Shown in pieces: positions 1 through 6,107 of a DNA stretch of 15,228 nucleotides. The notes under the pieces were generated by a model, which was not told where the DNA came from, ran no database searches, and saw only the letters and a list, made by a program, of their open reading frames with translations. The number at the start of each line of letters is the position of its first letter. The stretch's first letter is position 1. This stretch comes from Pelagophyceae sp. CCMP2097 (Eukaryota; Sar; Pelagophyceae), in assembly GCA_026770575.1 (NCBI GenBank), contig MU657584.1, positions 11,234 through 26,461 of the forward strand, given 5' to 3'. A program made the translations under genes and the position numbers.

Positions 1-11
1 AGTTAGTTTGT

Positions 12-141
12 GCAGTGACCATCTTGATAAAGGGGGGTAGGGGCAGTGACCATCGTGATAATATAAGATTGAGCAATCACTATCGTGATAAAGAGTCGTT
101 CTGGCATGTGACTAATCTGATAAACAAGTTTGGGCAGTGAC
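12..141. repeat. 30-31-bp satellite, left block (about 4.3 units)
   Basis: Units begin at 12, 43, 73, 104 and 134, so the period is 30-31 bases. Each starts with a variant of GCAGTGACCATCGTGATAA followed by a variable A/G/T-rich tail of about 10 bases. The core is diverged between units, which suggests an old satellite. The same array resumes at 532, and the block between is an inserted element. Confidence 0.85.
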
Positions 142-531
142 ACACCCCTGGAAGCGCTATCACGGTAAAAACGCCTACCGCGTCAACTAAGACACTTGTT
201 TGATGCAAACTTTGCACGCGGCACCGCGGGGCGAAAACAGGCCCGCAATCGTTTGGTTGAGCGAATTCCAACTGGTAACAAAAAAGTTAAAAAAGGTGTA
301 ATTTAAATCCGATTCCCCCCAAAAGGATCGAAAGAACATGACGTGAGGCGAATAAGTCCTTGGCGATAGGCGAGAGCCAACCAAAGAAGCCGAAAGGGCA
401 GATTTTGAAGCGCCTCCGTTACCACGCCTTGAAAGGCGGGGGAGCTTGTCCCCGCCTTGCGCGTCGGTAGCCGAAATTGCCATCGAACCAGCCTCCTCGT
501 CGCTCTGTTTGATTTTGGCTTCCAGGGGCTT
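142..531. mobile_element. 390-bp MITE-like TIR element inserted in the satellite
   Basis: The ends are inverted: CCCCTGGAAGC at 145-155 and GCTTCCAGGGG at 518-528, an 11-base perfect match that extends to 14 bases with two mismatches. The element is bordered by GCAGTGAC at 134-141 and again at 532-539. Removing the element and one GCAGTGAC restores an uninterrupted satellite with 30-31-base spacing, so this reads as an insertion with an 8-bp target duplication. Such a duplication fits hAT- or P-like DNA transposons. I see no transposase; open frames inside are short and unrecognised, so it is probably non-autonomous. The caveat is that GCAGTGAC is also the satellite's own unit start. Confidence 0.7.
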
Positions 532-703
532 GCAGTGACCATCGTGAATAAAAAAAGTGTGCGGAGTGACCAACCTGATAAACTGGAAGTCGGAGGTGAC
601 TGATTTGATAAGAAAAAGTTTCCGCAGAAAGCATGTTGATAAAAAAAAGTTGAAAAGTGACCATCTTAATAAACGCACTTGGGGAGTGACCATCATGACT
701 TTT
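532..703. repeat. 30-31-bp satellite, right block (about 6 units)
   Basis: Units begin near 532, 563, 593, 624, 654 and 683 with the same core as the left block, for example AGTGACCATC followed by TGATAA or TTAATAA. Units differ at many positions and the tails are A-rich. The phase continues that of the left block once the inserted element is removed. Confidence 0.85.
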
Positions 704-717
704 TTCTTTAAATTATA

Positions 718-738
718 TAGACAGGTTCACTTTATTTA
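718..738 (+). repeat. 21-bp terminus, first copy
   Basis: T followed by AGACAGGTTCACTTTATTTA. The identical sequence occurs at 1246-1266, and its exact reverse complement at 3705-3725. It behaves as a transposon terminal inverted repeat and begins with TA, which would fit a TA target as in Tc1/mariner-like elements; that assignment is an inference. Confidence 0.8.
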
Positions 739-898
739 ACTTGTTCAGAACTCGTTCAGATACACAGTTCAGAATAGTTCTGAACCTGTTAAAAAGGCCG
801 AAATATGAACTCAGAGTTCAGTTCAACTTGTTCAGAACTTGTTCAAAACTGTTCTGAACTGAGAAAACCCGCAAATGTGGCTATCTCAATTGTTCAAC

Positions 899-923
899 AA
901 ATTTAAATTTAAATTTAAATTTA
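899..923. repeat. TTTAAA microsatellite
   Basis: About four tandem copies of a six-base AAATTT unit inside Rep-A copy 1. Rep-A copy 2 has a different AT-rich tract at the equivalent place, so the expansion is specific to copy 1. Confidence 0.9.
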
Positions 924-968
924 GTGAGGCTTTTTTCAAATCCAGATCAGGTTCGAAAATGCCGCCGG

Positions 969-1100
969 GGGGAAGCTTACGCGACGCGTGTCGTGGACGA
1001 GCAGGGCGTGGACGAGCAGTGACAAAGAGAGCTCCGAAGATTTCCGTAGAAAGAGGACACCGAGTATACCTGGCGGATGGGACGCGTCCGACGAGAACGC
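969..1100. mobile_element. GC-rich cassette inserted in Rep-A copy 1
   Basis: In Rep-A copy 2, GCCGCCGGTGG runs directly into GGTTCGAACCGG. In copy 1 the same flanks are separated by about 132 bases starting GGGGAAGCTTACGCGACGCG. The first 55 bases or so of the insert match 4207-4265, including ACGCGACGCGTGTCGTGG and the repeated GGACGAGCA motif. Exact borders are uncertain by a few bases because of G runs. No terminal repeats were found, so the insertion mechanism is unknown. Confidence 0.65.
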
Positions 1101-1245
1101 GGGTTCGGACCGGCTCACCTTGATTTCGATGGGACGTGACTGCAATCGCTAAAAAAAAAGATGATAAAATGCCGCCGCCTCCGGGGCTGAACTCAAAGTG
1201 CAAATACGATTTCTAAACTCTTCTAAACTTCGCCTTAACTCGTAT

Positions 1246-1266
1246 TAGACAGGTTCACTTTATTTA
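1246..1266 (+). repeat. 21-bp terminus, second copy
   Basis: Exact repeat of 718-738. It abuts the truncated right side of Rep-A copy 1 and overlaps the left arm of a 22-base palindrome. It is the best left partner for the inverted copy at 3705-3725. Confidence 0.8.
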
Positions 1267-1285
1267 ACTAGGAATTCCTAGTTAA
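1264..1285. repeat. 22-base perfect palindrome containing TAGGAATTCCTA
   Basis: The left arm TTAACTAGGAA is followed immediately by its reverse complement. The central 12 bases recur at 3379-3390 and 4649-4660, and 11 of the 12 at 3727-3737. Confidence 0.9.
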
Positions 1286-1520
1286 CAAACCCAATGCTAG
1301 ATCCTGGCGATGTTTTTTGCTCTGGACTCTCTGGCGGGCGCGTCGCTTTCGCTCCTCCGCTTCGTCGGCTCCGCCTCGGCGGCTCGGACGGCGGCGCGCG
1401 CGCGGGCCCAATACCAGCTCGGCGCCGCCACAAATCGCTCAAAGAAAATTTGTGGGCAGCAAGGTGGGCATCACGGTGGGCACGTCGCTCGTGTCCGCCC
1501 GACGCCATATCGGCGATCTC

Positions 1521-1785
1521 GGCGCTCGGCCTGGCCGTGCACCGCCTGTACCCGCTCGTGCCCATCGCGTCTGACGGCTTAGCGGTGGCTGGCGCTCGGC
1601 CTCGACGTGCACTACATGGACCTGATCGTGCCCACGCCGCCCGACGGCGTTGCGACGGCTGGCGCTGTGCCTCGACGTGCAGTGCCTGGACGTGATCGTC
1701 CCCATGTCGTCTGACGGCGACGTGGTGGACCCGGCGCTCGACGTCGACGTGCCGCGCCTGGACCTGTCCTGCTGCGGCACGGGTA
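1521..1785. repeat. 70-bp GC-rich minisatellite (about 4 units)
   Basis: Units start at 1521, 1591, 1661 and 1733, each with GGCGCTC or GGCGCTG, then a GACGTGCA-like tract, then CTGGACCTGATCGTGCCC and TCTGACGGC variants. In one frame or another each unit encodes a 23-residue stretch of the form ALGLDVHxxDLIVPxxxDG. The period is not a multiple of three, so no single frame carries the repeat throughout. That argues against a functional protein. Open frames on both strands (1294-1695 and the complement of 1278-1898) are probably by-products of the composition. Confidence 0.8.
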
Positions 1786-1790
1786 TGCTG

Positions 1791-1887
1791 CTGAGATAGC
1801 ACGTGGAGTGGGACTCTCGGTGACATACTCTTCCTCAACACTTTCATCATGGCCGCGTTCTGAGATAGCGCGTGGAGCGGGACTCTC
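1791..1887. repeat. Direct repeat of about 27 bases, 69 bases apart
   Basis: CTGAGATAGCACGTGGAGTG followed by GGACTCTCG starts at 1791 and recurs with two changes at 1860. The spacing is close to the neighbouring 70-bp period, so this may be a diverged continuation of that minisatellite. Confidence 0.75.
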
Positions 1888-1965
1888 GTGCTGGACACGT
1901 TTTCAACCTGTTGTTTTCAAAACATTATTTTCTTTTTTTTGTGAGTCTCGCTGAATTTCTACTTA

Positions 1966-3003
1966 AGCTGAAAGTTATCTAAATTTTAAAGCTTTAAGCA
2001 GCCTTTAAAGCTGGAAATGGAGGAGTTATCTAAATTTTAAGAGGCCTCACTTAAAATACCTCTCTCTCCGAACCTTTAATTTAAATAGGCTAATTTAAAA
2101 CTGAGTTCTGCTCGGATTTTAAACGAGTTCAGCGAGTCACTCGCGCGATGAGAGGTCGGATGCCTTGCATATGGTCGAATGCCGCCCGCGCCGATGCCCG
2201 CGCCGGTGCCGGCGCCCGCGCTGATACCCGCGCCGCGCGGCGAAGTTTGAACGAAAGGCACAGCTGGAGTCGCTGGCGCGGGGCGCCGCTGATTGTAAAA
2301 GTGGTCGGCTCGTTCGGTGCCCGCGGCGTCGCCGCCGCGCGCAGCTCCGGCGGCGAGGCGCCCCCGCCGCCTTCCGGTGCGCTGTCTCGAAGTTCGGCTC
2401 AACTTATCGACGGGGCCGCGTCGTGGAGCGCGTCGCTGCACGCGTAAAGAATGGTGGTCCCGCCAGCCGCGTCGCGTCGGCGCCGCCGCCCGTGGCTTCG
2501 TGGGCCCATCGCTTCTGACACCCGCGCCCGGCTGTGGGCCCGCCGGCCGAGGCTTGAGCGCCGGCGTTTTGGTATGCTTTTCCCTCTCGGGTCGATAACA
2601 AGGCGGCGCGGCGGCACTTTCGCTCGAAACTTCTGTTGGCATCGCCCCCGCCGGGCCCGCCCTGCCGTCGCAGTATGAAGCGAATGCAACGCCGGCGCCG
2701 CGCTTGGCGCGCTGCGCCGCGGTTGCAAGGCTCCCCCGTCGCACCGCGGCAGCGCTTTCGCTTCAAACACGACCTATATGGGACCCAGTCGCCGCCGTGG
2801 AGCCGCCGGAGGGCGTTCCTCACGAGAGGCCAGTCAGCCGCGATAATGTCACTTCGGCATCCTGAAAATAGACTTGATAAAATCGCCTTAAAGCAGCTGA
2901 CATCTTTTTTGTCTTAAAAGTTAAAATTTAGATAACTTTCGATTTTTGCGGTTAAAACTGAGTTTAAAACCCAGCTCACTTAAAATTTAGATAGCTTTCA
3001 GCT
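1966..3003. mobile_element. 1038-bp TIR element flanked by TTA, GC-rich core
   Basis: The left end reads AGCTGAAAGTTATCTAAATT and the right end is its inverted form ending CTTTCAGCT, with about 23 of 24 bases matching. Both ends are bordered by TTA (1963-1965 and 3004-3006), consistent with a 3-bp target duplication as in PIF/Harbinger-type elements; the family call is inference. GTTATCTAAATTTTAA is repeated at 2025-2040, and its inverted form at 2921-2936, giving subterminal repeats on both sides. About 100-200 bases at each end are AT-rich, whereas 2140-2850 is strongly GC-rich with CGCC-type simple repeats. Open frames there (for example the complement of 2076-2744) are low in complexity and unrecognised, so I treat the element as non-autonomous. 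Confidence 0.75.
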
Positions 3004-3290
3004 TTAGCACCGGAGACAAAAGGCACAGACGGAGGAAAGGACCCAGGCCATGCATGGGCCGCGACGCGGTACATCCACTTCCCGAATGAGCCCGATTGCC
3101 ACTGACGCCACCGACTCCATAAGGCTACCCCGACGAACACGACCAAAGAGCCGAAGTGTCTAGCGGCCTGTACTTGCATGAGGGGGTCAAGCGCAAAGCG
3201 CACAAACCACTCTCGCAGGCATAGCACCCGGGCCTTTTGGACCGGGAGCCTGACTTTGGAAACGATTATCCGGTTGTACCCTAATGGGCC
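3004..3290. other. Unassigned single-copy stretch
   Basis: No repeat shared with the rest of the window and no recognisable protein. An 83-codon frame on the minus strand (2976-3227) extends into the neighbouring element end and matches nothing I know. Confidence 0.5.
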
Positions 3291-3378
3291 AGCCCCACCC
3301 AGGGTGGATCTTAAGCAAGCAACTAGTTCAGAACTCGTTCAGAAAATGACAAATACACAGTTCAAAAGGGTTCTGAAC

Positions 3379-3390
3379 TAGGAATTCCTA
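3379..3390. repeat. TAGGAATTCCTA palindrome, second copy
   Basis: The 12-base palindrome lies between two GTTCTGAAC motifs, forming a longer imperfect palindrome broken by a single extra A. Confidence 0.85.
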
Positions 3391-3704
3391 AGTTCTGAAC
3401 TGGGTTCAGAACTAGTTCATAACTGATCTGAACAGAGAAAACCCGCAAATGTGGCTGTCTCAATTATTTTAAAAATAAAATATAAGTTTAGTGAGGCTGT
3501 TTTCAAATCCAGATCAGGTTCGAAATGCCGCCGGTGGGGTTCGAACCGGCTCACCTAGATTTCGATGGGACGTGACTGTAATCGCCAAAATAAACATGAT
3601 AAAATGCTGCCGCCTCCGGGTCTGAACTCAAAGTGCAAATACGATTTCTAAACTCTTCTGAACTATCTCCTTAACCCGTATTTGCGTACGAATTCTGACC
3701 TGGA

Positions 3705-3725
3705 TAAATAAAGTGAACCTGTCTA
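3705..3725 (-). repeat. 21-bp terminus, inverted copy
   Basis: Exact reverse complement of 718-738 and 1246-1266. It is followed at once by the third AGGAATTCCT palindrome. Confidence 0.8.
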
Positions 3726-3726
3726 A

Positions 3727-3737
3727 TAGGAATTCCT
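3727..3737. repeat. AGGAATTCCT palindrome, third copy
   Basis: Ten palindromic bases with the upstream T retained (TAGGAATTCCT), placed directly outside the 21-bp right terminus. Confidence 0.8.
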
Positions 3738-4169
3738 CAGAGTCGAAAAAAATGAAGAAATGAGGGCTTTGATCAATATATTTTAGGGGAATGACGATCA
3801 ATAAAATAAATAAAAAATACTCAGGGCTTGATCAAAACTTACTTTGCGGCTTTCACGGGCGAAATGAAAAATTGCGAATACGAGAATCGACGTGTTTTCG
3901 CTGCCACAAAGCGAGGTACTAACCACTATACGAATTCATCGGTGCTCCTCAAATTTCAGCGATCTCAGCTGATTTTCATGCTGTTTTATCCCGAATGTTG
4001 CTATTTATCCTCTTTCTTTGCTTTGGTCACAGTTACCGCCTCTACAGAATCGTAGATATGTCGTGCTACCCGAGTGCACTCGGCCCCTGCATTGCAATTA
4101 TATACTCTCAAACACGCAACATTCGCACCATCACAACCACACCGGACTCTCGGAAGATCCACTGGCACG
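3738..4169. other. AT-rich stretch without recognisable gene
   Basis: Contains A/T-rich simple sequence near 3795-3825 and one short segment, GGGGAATGACGATCAATAAA (3786-3805), that resembles the 30-31-bp satellite core. Frames of 75-104 codons on the plus strand are unrecognised and look incidental. Confidence 0.5.
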
Positions 4170-4206
4170 GTTGCTGCTTAAAATCCACCCTGGGTGGGGC
4201 TCTAAT

Positions 4207-4275
4207 CCGGGGGAAGGCTTACGCGACGCGTGTCGTGGACGAGCATGGCGCGGACGAGCAGAAACAGACAAGAAT
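4207..4275. repeat. GC-rich cassette, dispersed copy
   Basis: CCGGGGGAAGGCTTACGCG leads into ACGCGACGCGTGTCGTGG and a duplicated GGACGAGCA motif. It matches 969-1025 over roughly 55-60 bases, with similarity fading in the ACAGACAAGA region. Confidence 0.8.
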
Positions 4276-4345
4276 CAACAGAGATCGAACGGTTTCCAAG
4301 GGCAAGTGACGCCGCGCGCCGAGTAAGCGCACCCGGCTGCAGGCA

Positions 4346-4445
4346 GGCTCACGCGACGCGTGTCGTGGACGAGGGAGCAGGCAGGCTCACGCGACGCGTG
4401 TCGTGGACGAGGGAAGGCTTACGCGACGCGTGTCGTGGACGAGGG
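4346..4445. repeat. Three tandem copies of the cassette core
   Basis: GGCTCACGCG or GGCTTACGCG followed by ACGCGTGTCGTGGACGAG starts at 4346, 4384 and 4416 (periods 38 and 32). The 23 bases from ACGCG to GACGAG are identical in all three and in the copies at 979 and 4221, although the spacers differ. Confidence 0.9.
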
Positions 4446-4660
4446 GGTCTAGGGATCCCTTTATCGACAAACCTCGAAATGAAGCCAGGTTTCCATGTCC
4501 CGAAGGGCCAGGTGCTATGCCACGGAGATCACGCCGCCAGGAACACCTGGGCCGCCTCCTCGCTGTGGTACTGGCCATCCATATTCGTTGGCCCTTCGTT
4601 CTTGGTCTGTCACAGTGCCCTACAACGGGCTGCGATGGCACCCGCGGCTAGGAATTCCTA
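4446..4660. other. Segment bounded by two EcoRI/BamHI-type palindromes
   Basis: It begins near AGGGATCCCT (4451-4460) and ends with TAGGAATTCCTA (4649-4660). The content is single-copy within the window. Frames on both strands are open but unrecognised. The resemblance of the two palindromes suggests a module boundary; this is inference. Confidence 0.45.
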
Positions 4661-4776
4661 CAAACGTATCTTGAGACTATACTTGATTGTACTCCGAGCC
4701 TTTGTGGAACCGTGTCGCGACCGCCCGGGCTCCCTCCGAGTATAGATCGCTGTCACCTGTTCCTACTTGTGAACAT

Positions 4777-4805
4777 CCTCTCAAAGTTATCGGGCCTTTG
4801 AGAGG
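4777..4805. other. Strong hairpin, 10-bp stem
   Basis: CCTCTCAAAG and CTTTGAGAGG flank the nine-base loop TTATCGGGC. There is no mismatch in the stem. It is not followed by a T run, so a simple terminator is unlikely; a structured RNA or a repeat terminus is possible. Confidence 0.75.
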
Positions 4806-4843
4806 AGGTTGAGGTCGCTGTCTCTTATACATTTTGCGCGAAT

Positions 4844-5056
4844 ATGAAGCTTGGCGGCGGTGTTGATCTTAGCAGCCTCAGTGTGGAGTGCAAAATAACA
4901 GAACAAGTAGAAGGCGCGACTCACGTGTACTCGTCCGCCGCCTATGGGTATATAAATAAACCCCTAATGTATCATCAGAGGATGACCCGATTCGTGCGGC
5001 CGATGCAGACCCTTTTTTACAAGCGAGCCTCGCTACGGCGGCGATTCGCCCGCTGA
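4844..5056 (+). CDS. Short unrecognised open frame, doubtful
   Basis: An ATG-initiated frame of 70 codons with mixed, non-repetitive residue composition, unlike the Arg/Ala-rich frames of the GC-rich blocks. I recognise no domain. It contains CACGTG at 4922-4927 and TATATAAATA at 4949-4958. If those act as promoter elements, transcription would start inside the frame, which weakens the case for it as a gene. It may equally be chance. Confidence 0.12.
   Translation: MKLGGGVDLSSLSVECKITEQVEGATHVYSSAAYGYINKPLMYHQRMTRFVRPMQTLFYKRASLRRRFAR
4949..4958 (+). promoter_or_regulatory. TATA-like box with upstream CACGTG
   Basis: TATATAAATA lies 21 bases downstream of a CACGTG E/G-box (4922-4927). The arrangement resembles a pol II core promoter for a transcript starting near 4980-4990, but no recognisable gene follows. 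The call rests on motif similarity only. Confidence 0.2.
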
Positions 5057-5213
5057 GCGCGCAAGAGCAAACGACGACAGCGAGCCACGGGTGCTTGGCG
5101 AGCGTCCTCGGAAAAGACCTCGGTCGTCACCTCCGAGTCCTTCGCCACTTTTGGCATTGCCGCCTTGTGCTGCGTCTCCTGCCAGCGTCCTGTTTTTTTG
5201 CCAAGAGGGGCTA

Positions 5214-5260
5214 GGCTCAGGTGGCGCATGTCTTGGACGAGCAGGACGTGGACGAGCAGA
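5214..5260. repeat. Diverged copy of the GC-rich cassette
   Basis: GGCTCAGGTGGCGCATGTCT then TGGACGAGCAGGACGTGGAC and GAGCAG. The 3' half, with its two GGACGAGCA motifs 15 bases apart, is well kept; the ACGCGACGCG half has several substitutions. This is the oldest-looking copy of the family in the window. Confidence 0.7.
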
Positions 5261-5436
5261 TAGACGAGGAGCCGCAGAAGCAGGTGGATTTCGATGCCAC
5301 GAGCCGAGTAAACACACCTAGACGGGGCGTCGAGACGACGCACACGGTCCTTCGCGCGGATATTTATGTTCGGCGTCTCCCGAGCTCCTTGTCCTTTCCA
5401 AGTCCCCTCCCGAAAGTAAAATATTGCTCCACATGA

Positions 5437-5473
5437 CTTAAACCAGTCCCTAGTTTTACGACCGCGGTTTAAG
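5437..5473. other. Hairpin, 8-bp stem
   Basis: CTTAAACC at 5437-5444 pairs with GGTTTAAG at 5466-5473 around a 21-base loop. It lies 14 bases before a second, stronger hairpin. Confidence 0.55.
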
Positions 5474-5487
5474 GCTCGAGGCAGAGC

Positions 5488-5510
5488 CGGTTGGACCGAG
5501 GGTCCAACCG
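5488..5510. other. Hairpin, 10-bp perfect stem with GAG loop
   Basis: CGGTTGGACC, loop GAG, GGTCCAACCG. Together with 5437-5473 it makes a compact structured segment. There is no adjacent gene, so its role is unknown. Confidence 0.75.
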
Positions 5511-5729
5511 CGCGACAACCGAGAGCCGGACACAGCGGCCATACAAACAACCGGAGAGGCCACGCCGAGGGTCGACCCGCTGATATTATCCGATGTTTTA
5601 ACCGGGGGATGAAAATAGCTGTGCCCCCAAATCAATAGTGCCTCAAGGCCACAGTCGCCGGCCGCCCCCCCCCCCCACAATTTAGTCGCCCCCGTATATT
5701 CAGATTGCAAAAATTATCCGGCGCGAATA
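5511..5729. other. No gene seen; contains a 12-C run
   Basis: Unassigned sequence with a run of 12 C at 5665-5676, 54 bases before the first LINE-like codons. The run is a likely site of sequencing length error. Confidence 0.5.
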
Positions 5730-5983
5730 ATGTCTCATCCAGTTTTTAAGTTCGCCCTGCGCCCTGCCGTGGGAATTGTCTCACGGAACGTCAACGACAT
5801 CATTTTCCCTTGCCTCGACAAATAAGTCAGCGTGCATCCCGAGCAAAAGCCACCCGGGACGATCAACCAATATGCCCCTTCAACAGGAAAGCGGCTAGGT
5901 TGCACAATTCCGCCCTCAACACACTAATTACAAAATTGTCACGGGACGCAATGTCCTCTAAAAATCGAGGAGTGCCGTTCATC
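5730..5983 (+). pseudogene. LINE APE-type endonuclease remnant
   Basis: In the frame of 5730 the translation includes AVGIVSRNVNDIIFP (5766-5810), a stop at 5823, then INQYAPSTGKR (5862-5894). The latter resembles the N-x-YAPS strand of APE-type endonucleases, whose role is to nick the target DNA for target-primed reverse transcription. After a frame change, a helix-like stretch leads to GVPFI (5969-5983), matching the strand that normally precedes the GDFN catalytic motif. The GDFN motif itself is not readable and a stop follows. Two breaks lie within about 250 bases. The identification rests on motif order by eye. Confidence 0.55.
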
Positions 5984-6107
5984 TGAAATTTTATGATCTA
6001 GAACGCGTGACTTTATTCTCTACACACTCGCCGTGGTTACCTCATCCGCTGCCACTTAATTCCATCTTCTCCAACGAGTTATCAGCTGCGGCGAAATTGC
6101 GAAATTG

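Larger units (their letters stand above)
718..1246 (+). mobile_element. Repeat family Rep-A, copy 1 (filled copy)
   Basis: This block is shared with 3325-3725. Shared landmarks in order are the GTTCAGAAC-rich start, GAGAAAACCCGCAAATGTGG, the CAAATCCAGATCAGGTTCG tract, CCGGCTCACC, TTTCGATGGGACGTGACTG, and GTGCAAATACGATTTCTAAA. It opens with the terminus AGACAGGTTCACTTTATTTA. Its right end stops at CGTATT, where another copy of that terminus begins. Relative to copy 2 it carries about 132 extra GC-rich bases at 969-1100. No coding potential is evident. It could be a non-autonomous DNA transposon; a SINE is less likely because I find no convincing pol III boxes. Confidence 0.75.
1246..3725. mobile_element. 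Candidate 2.5-kb composite element with 21-bp TIRs
   Basis: The left end at 1246-1266 and the right end at 3705-3725 are perfect inverted copies of 21 bases, flanked outside by AT and AT (ATTAGACAGG on the left, CCTGTCTAAT on the right). Between them lie a 70-bp minisatellite, the TTA-flanked element at 1966-3003, an unassigned stretch, and Rep-A copy 2, whose 3' end is this right terminus. An alternative is that the two termini belong to different insertions and the apparent unit is a product of nesting. No transposase-like frame is recognisable inside. Confidence 0.45.
3325..3725 (+). mobile_element. Repeat family Rep-A, copy 2 (empty copy)
   Basis: Collinear with copy 1 from the GTTCAGAAC-rich start to CGTATT, then continues through GCGTACGAATTCTGACC to the inverted 21-bp terminus. 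This copy keeps the right terminus that copy 1 lost, and lacks the left terminus that copy 1 keeps. It also lacks the GC-rich cassette, so it shows the ancestral junction. It contains an additional TAGGAATTCCTA palindrome at 3379-3390. Confidence 0.75.
3291..4201. mobile_element. Candidate 911-bp inverted-repeat element
   Basis: AGCCCCACCCAGGGTGGAT plus about 12 further bases (3291-3322) is repeated in inverted form at 4170-4201 with one substitution and one length change. Each end holds its own small palindrome, CCACCCTGGGTGG. CTAAT lies outside both ends (3281-3285, five bases away; 4202-4206, adjacent), which could be a degraded target duplication. The unit encloses Rep-A copy 2 and an AT-rich tract. 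It overlaps the candidate 1246-3725 unit, so at least one of these boundaries must reflect nesting or rearrangement. Confidence 0.45.

Noticed and set aside
12..703. CRISPR-like array with 30-31-base spacing
   Set aside because: The units diverge throughout, there are no unique spacers of constant length between identical repeats, no cas genes are present, and the surroundings are eukaryotic-type repeats.
1278..1898. 206-codon minus-strand frame, the second longest open frame of the window
   Set aside because: It covers a 70-bp minisatellite in GC-rich sequence, the product is Arg/Ala/His-rich and repetitive, and an overlapping plus frame is equally open.
2076..2744. 222-codon minus-strand frame inside the TTA-flanked element, possibly a transposase
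   Set aside because: The product is low-complexity (Arg, Ala, Gly, Pro) with no DDE-type motif or helix-turn-helix that I can see; other frames of the same GC-rich block are also open.
3535..3560. tRNA-like B box (GGTTCGAACC) in Rep-A copy 2, suggesting a SINE
   Set aside because: The T-arm stem does not pair, no A box lies at a suitable distance upstream, and copy 1 has GGTTCGGACC instead.
4777..4805. Rho-independent terminator
   Set aside because: No T run follows the stem and nothing else here is bacterial.
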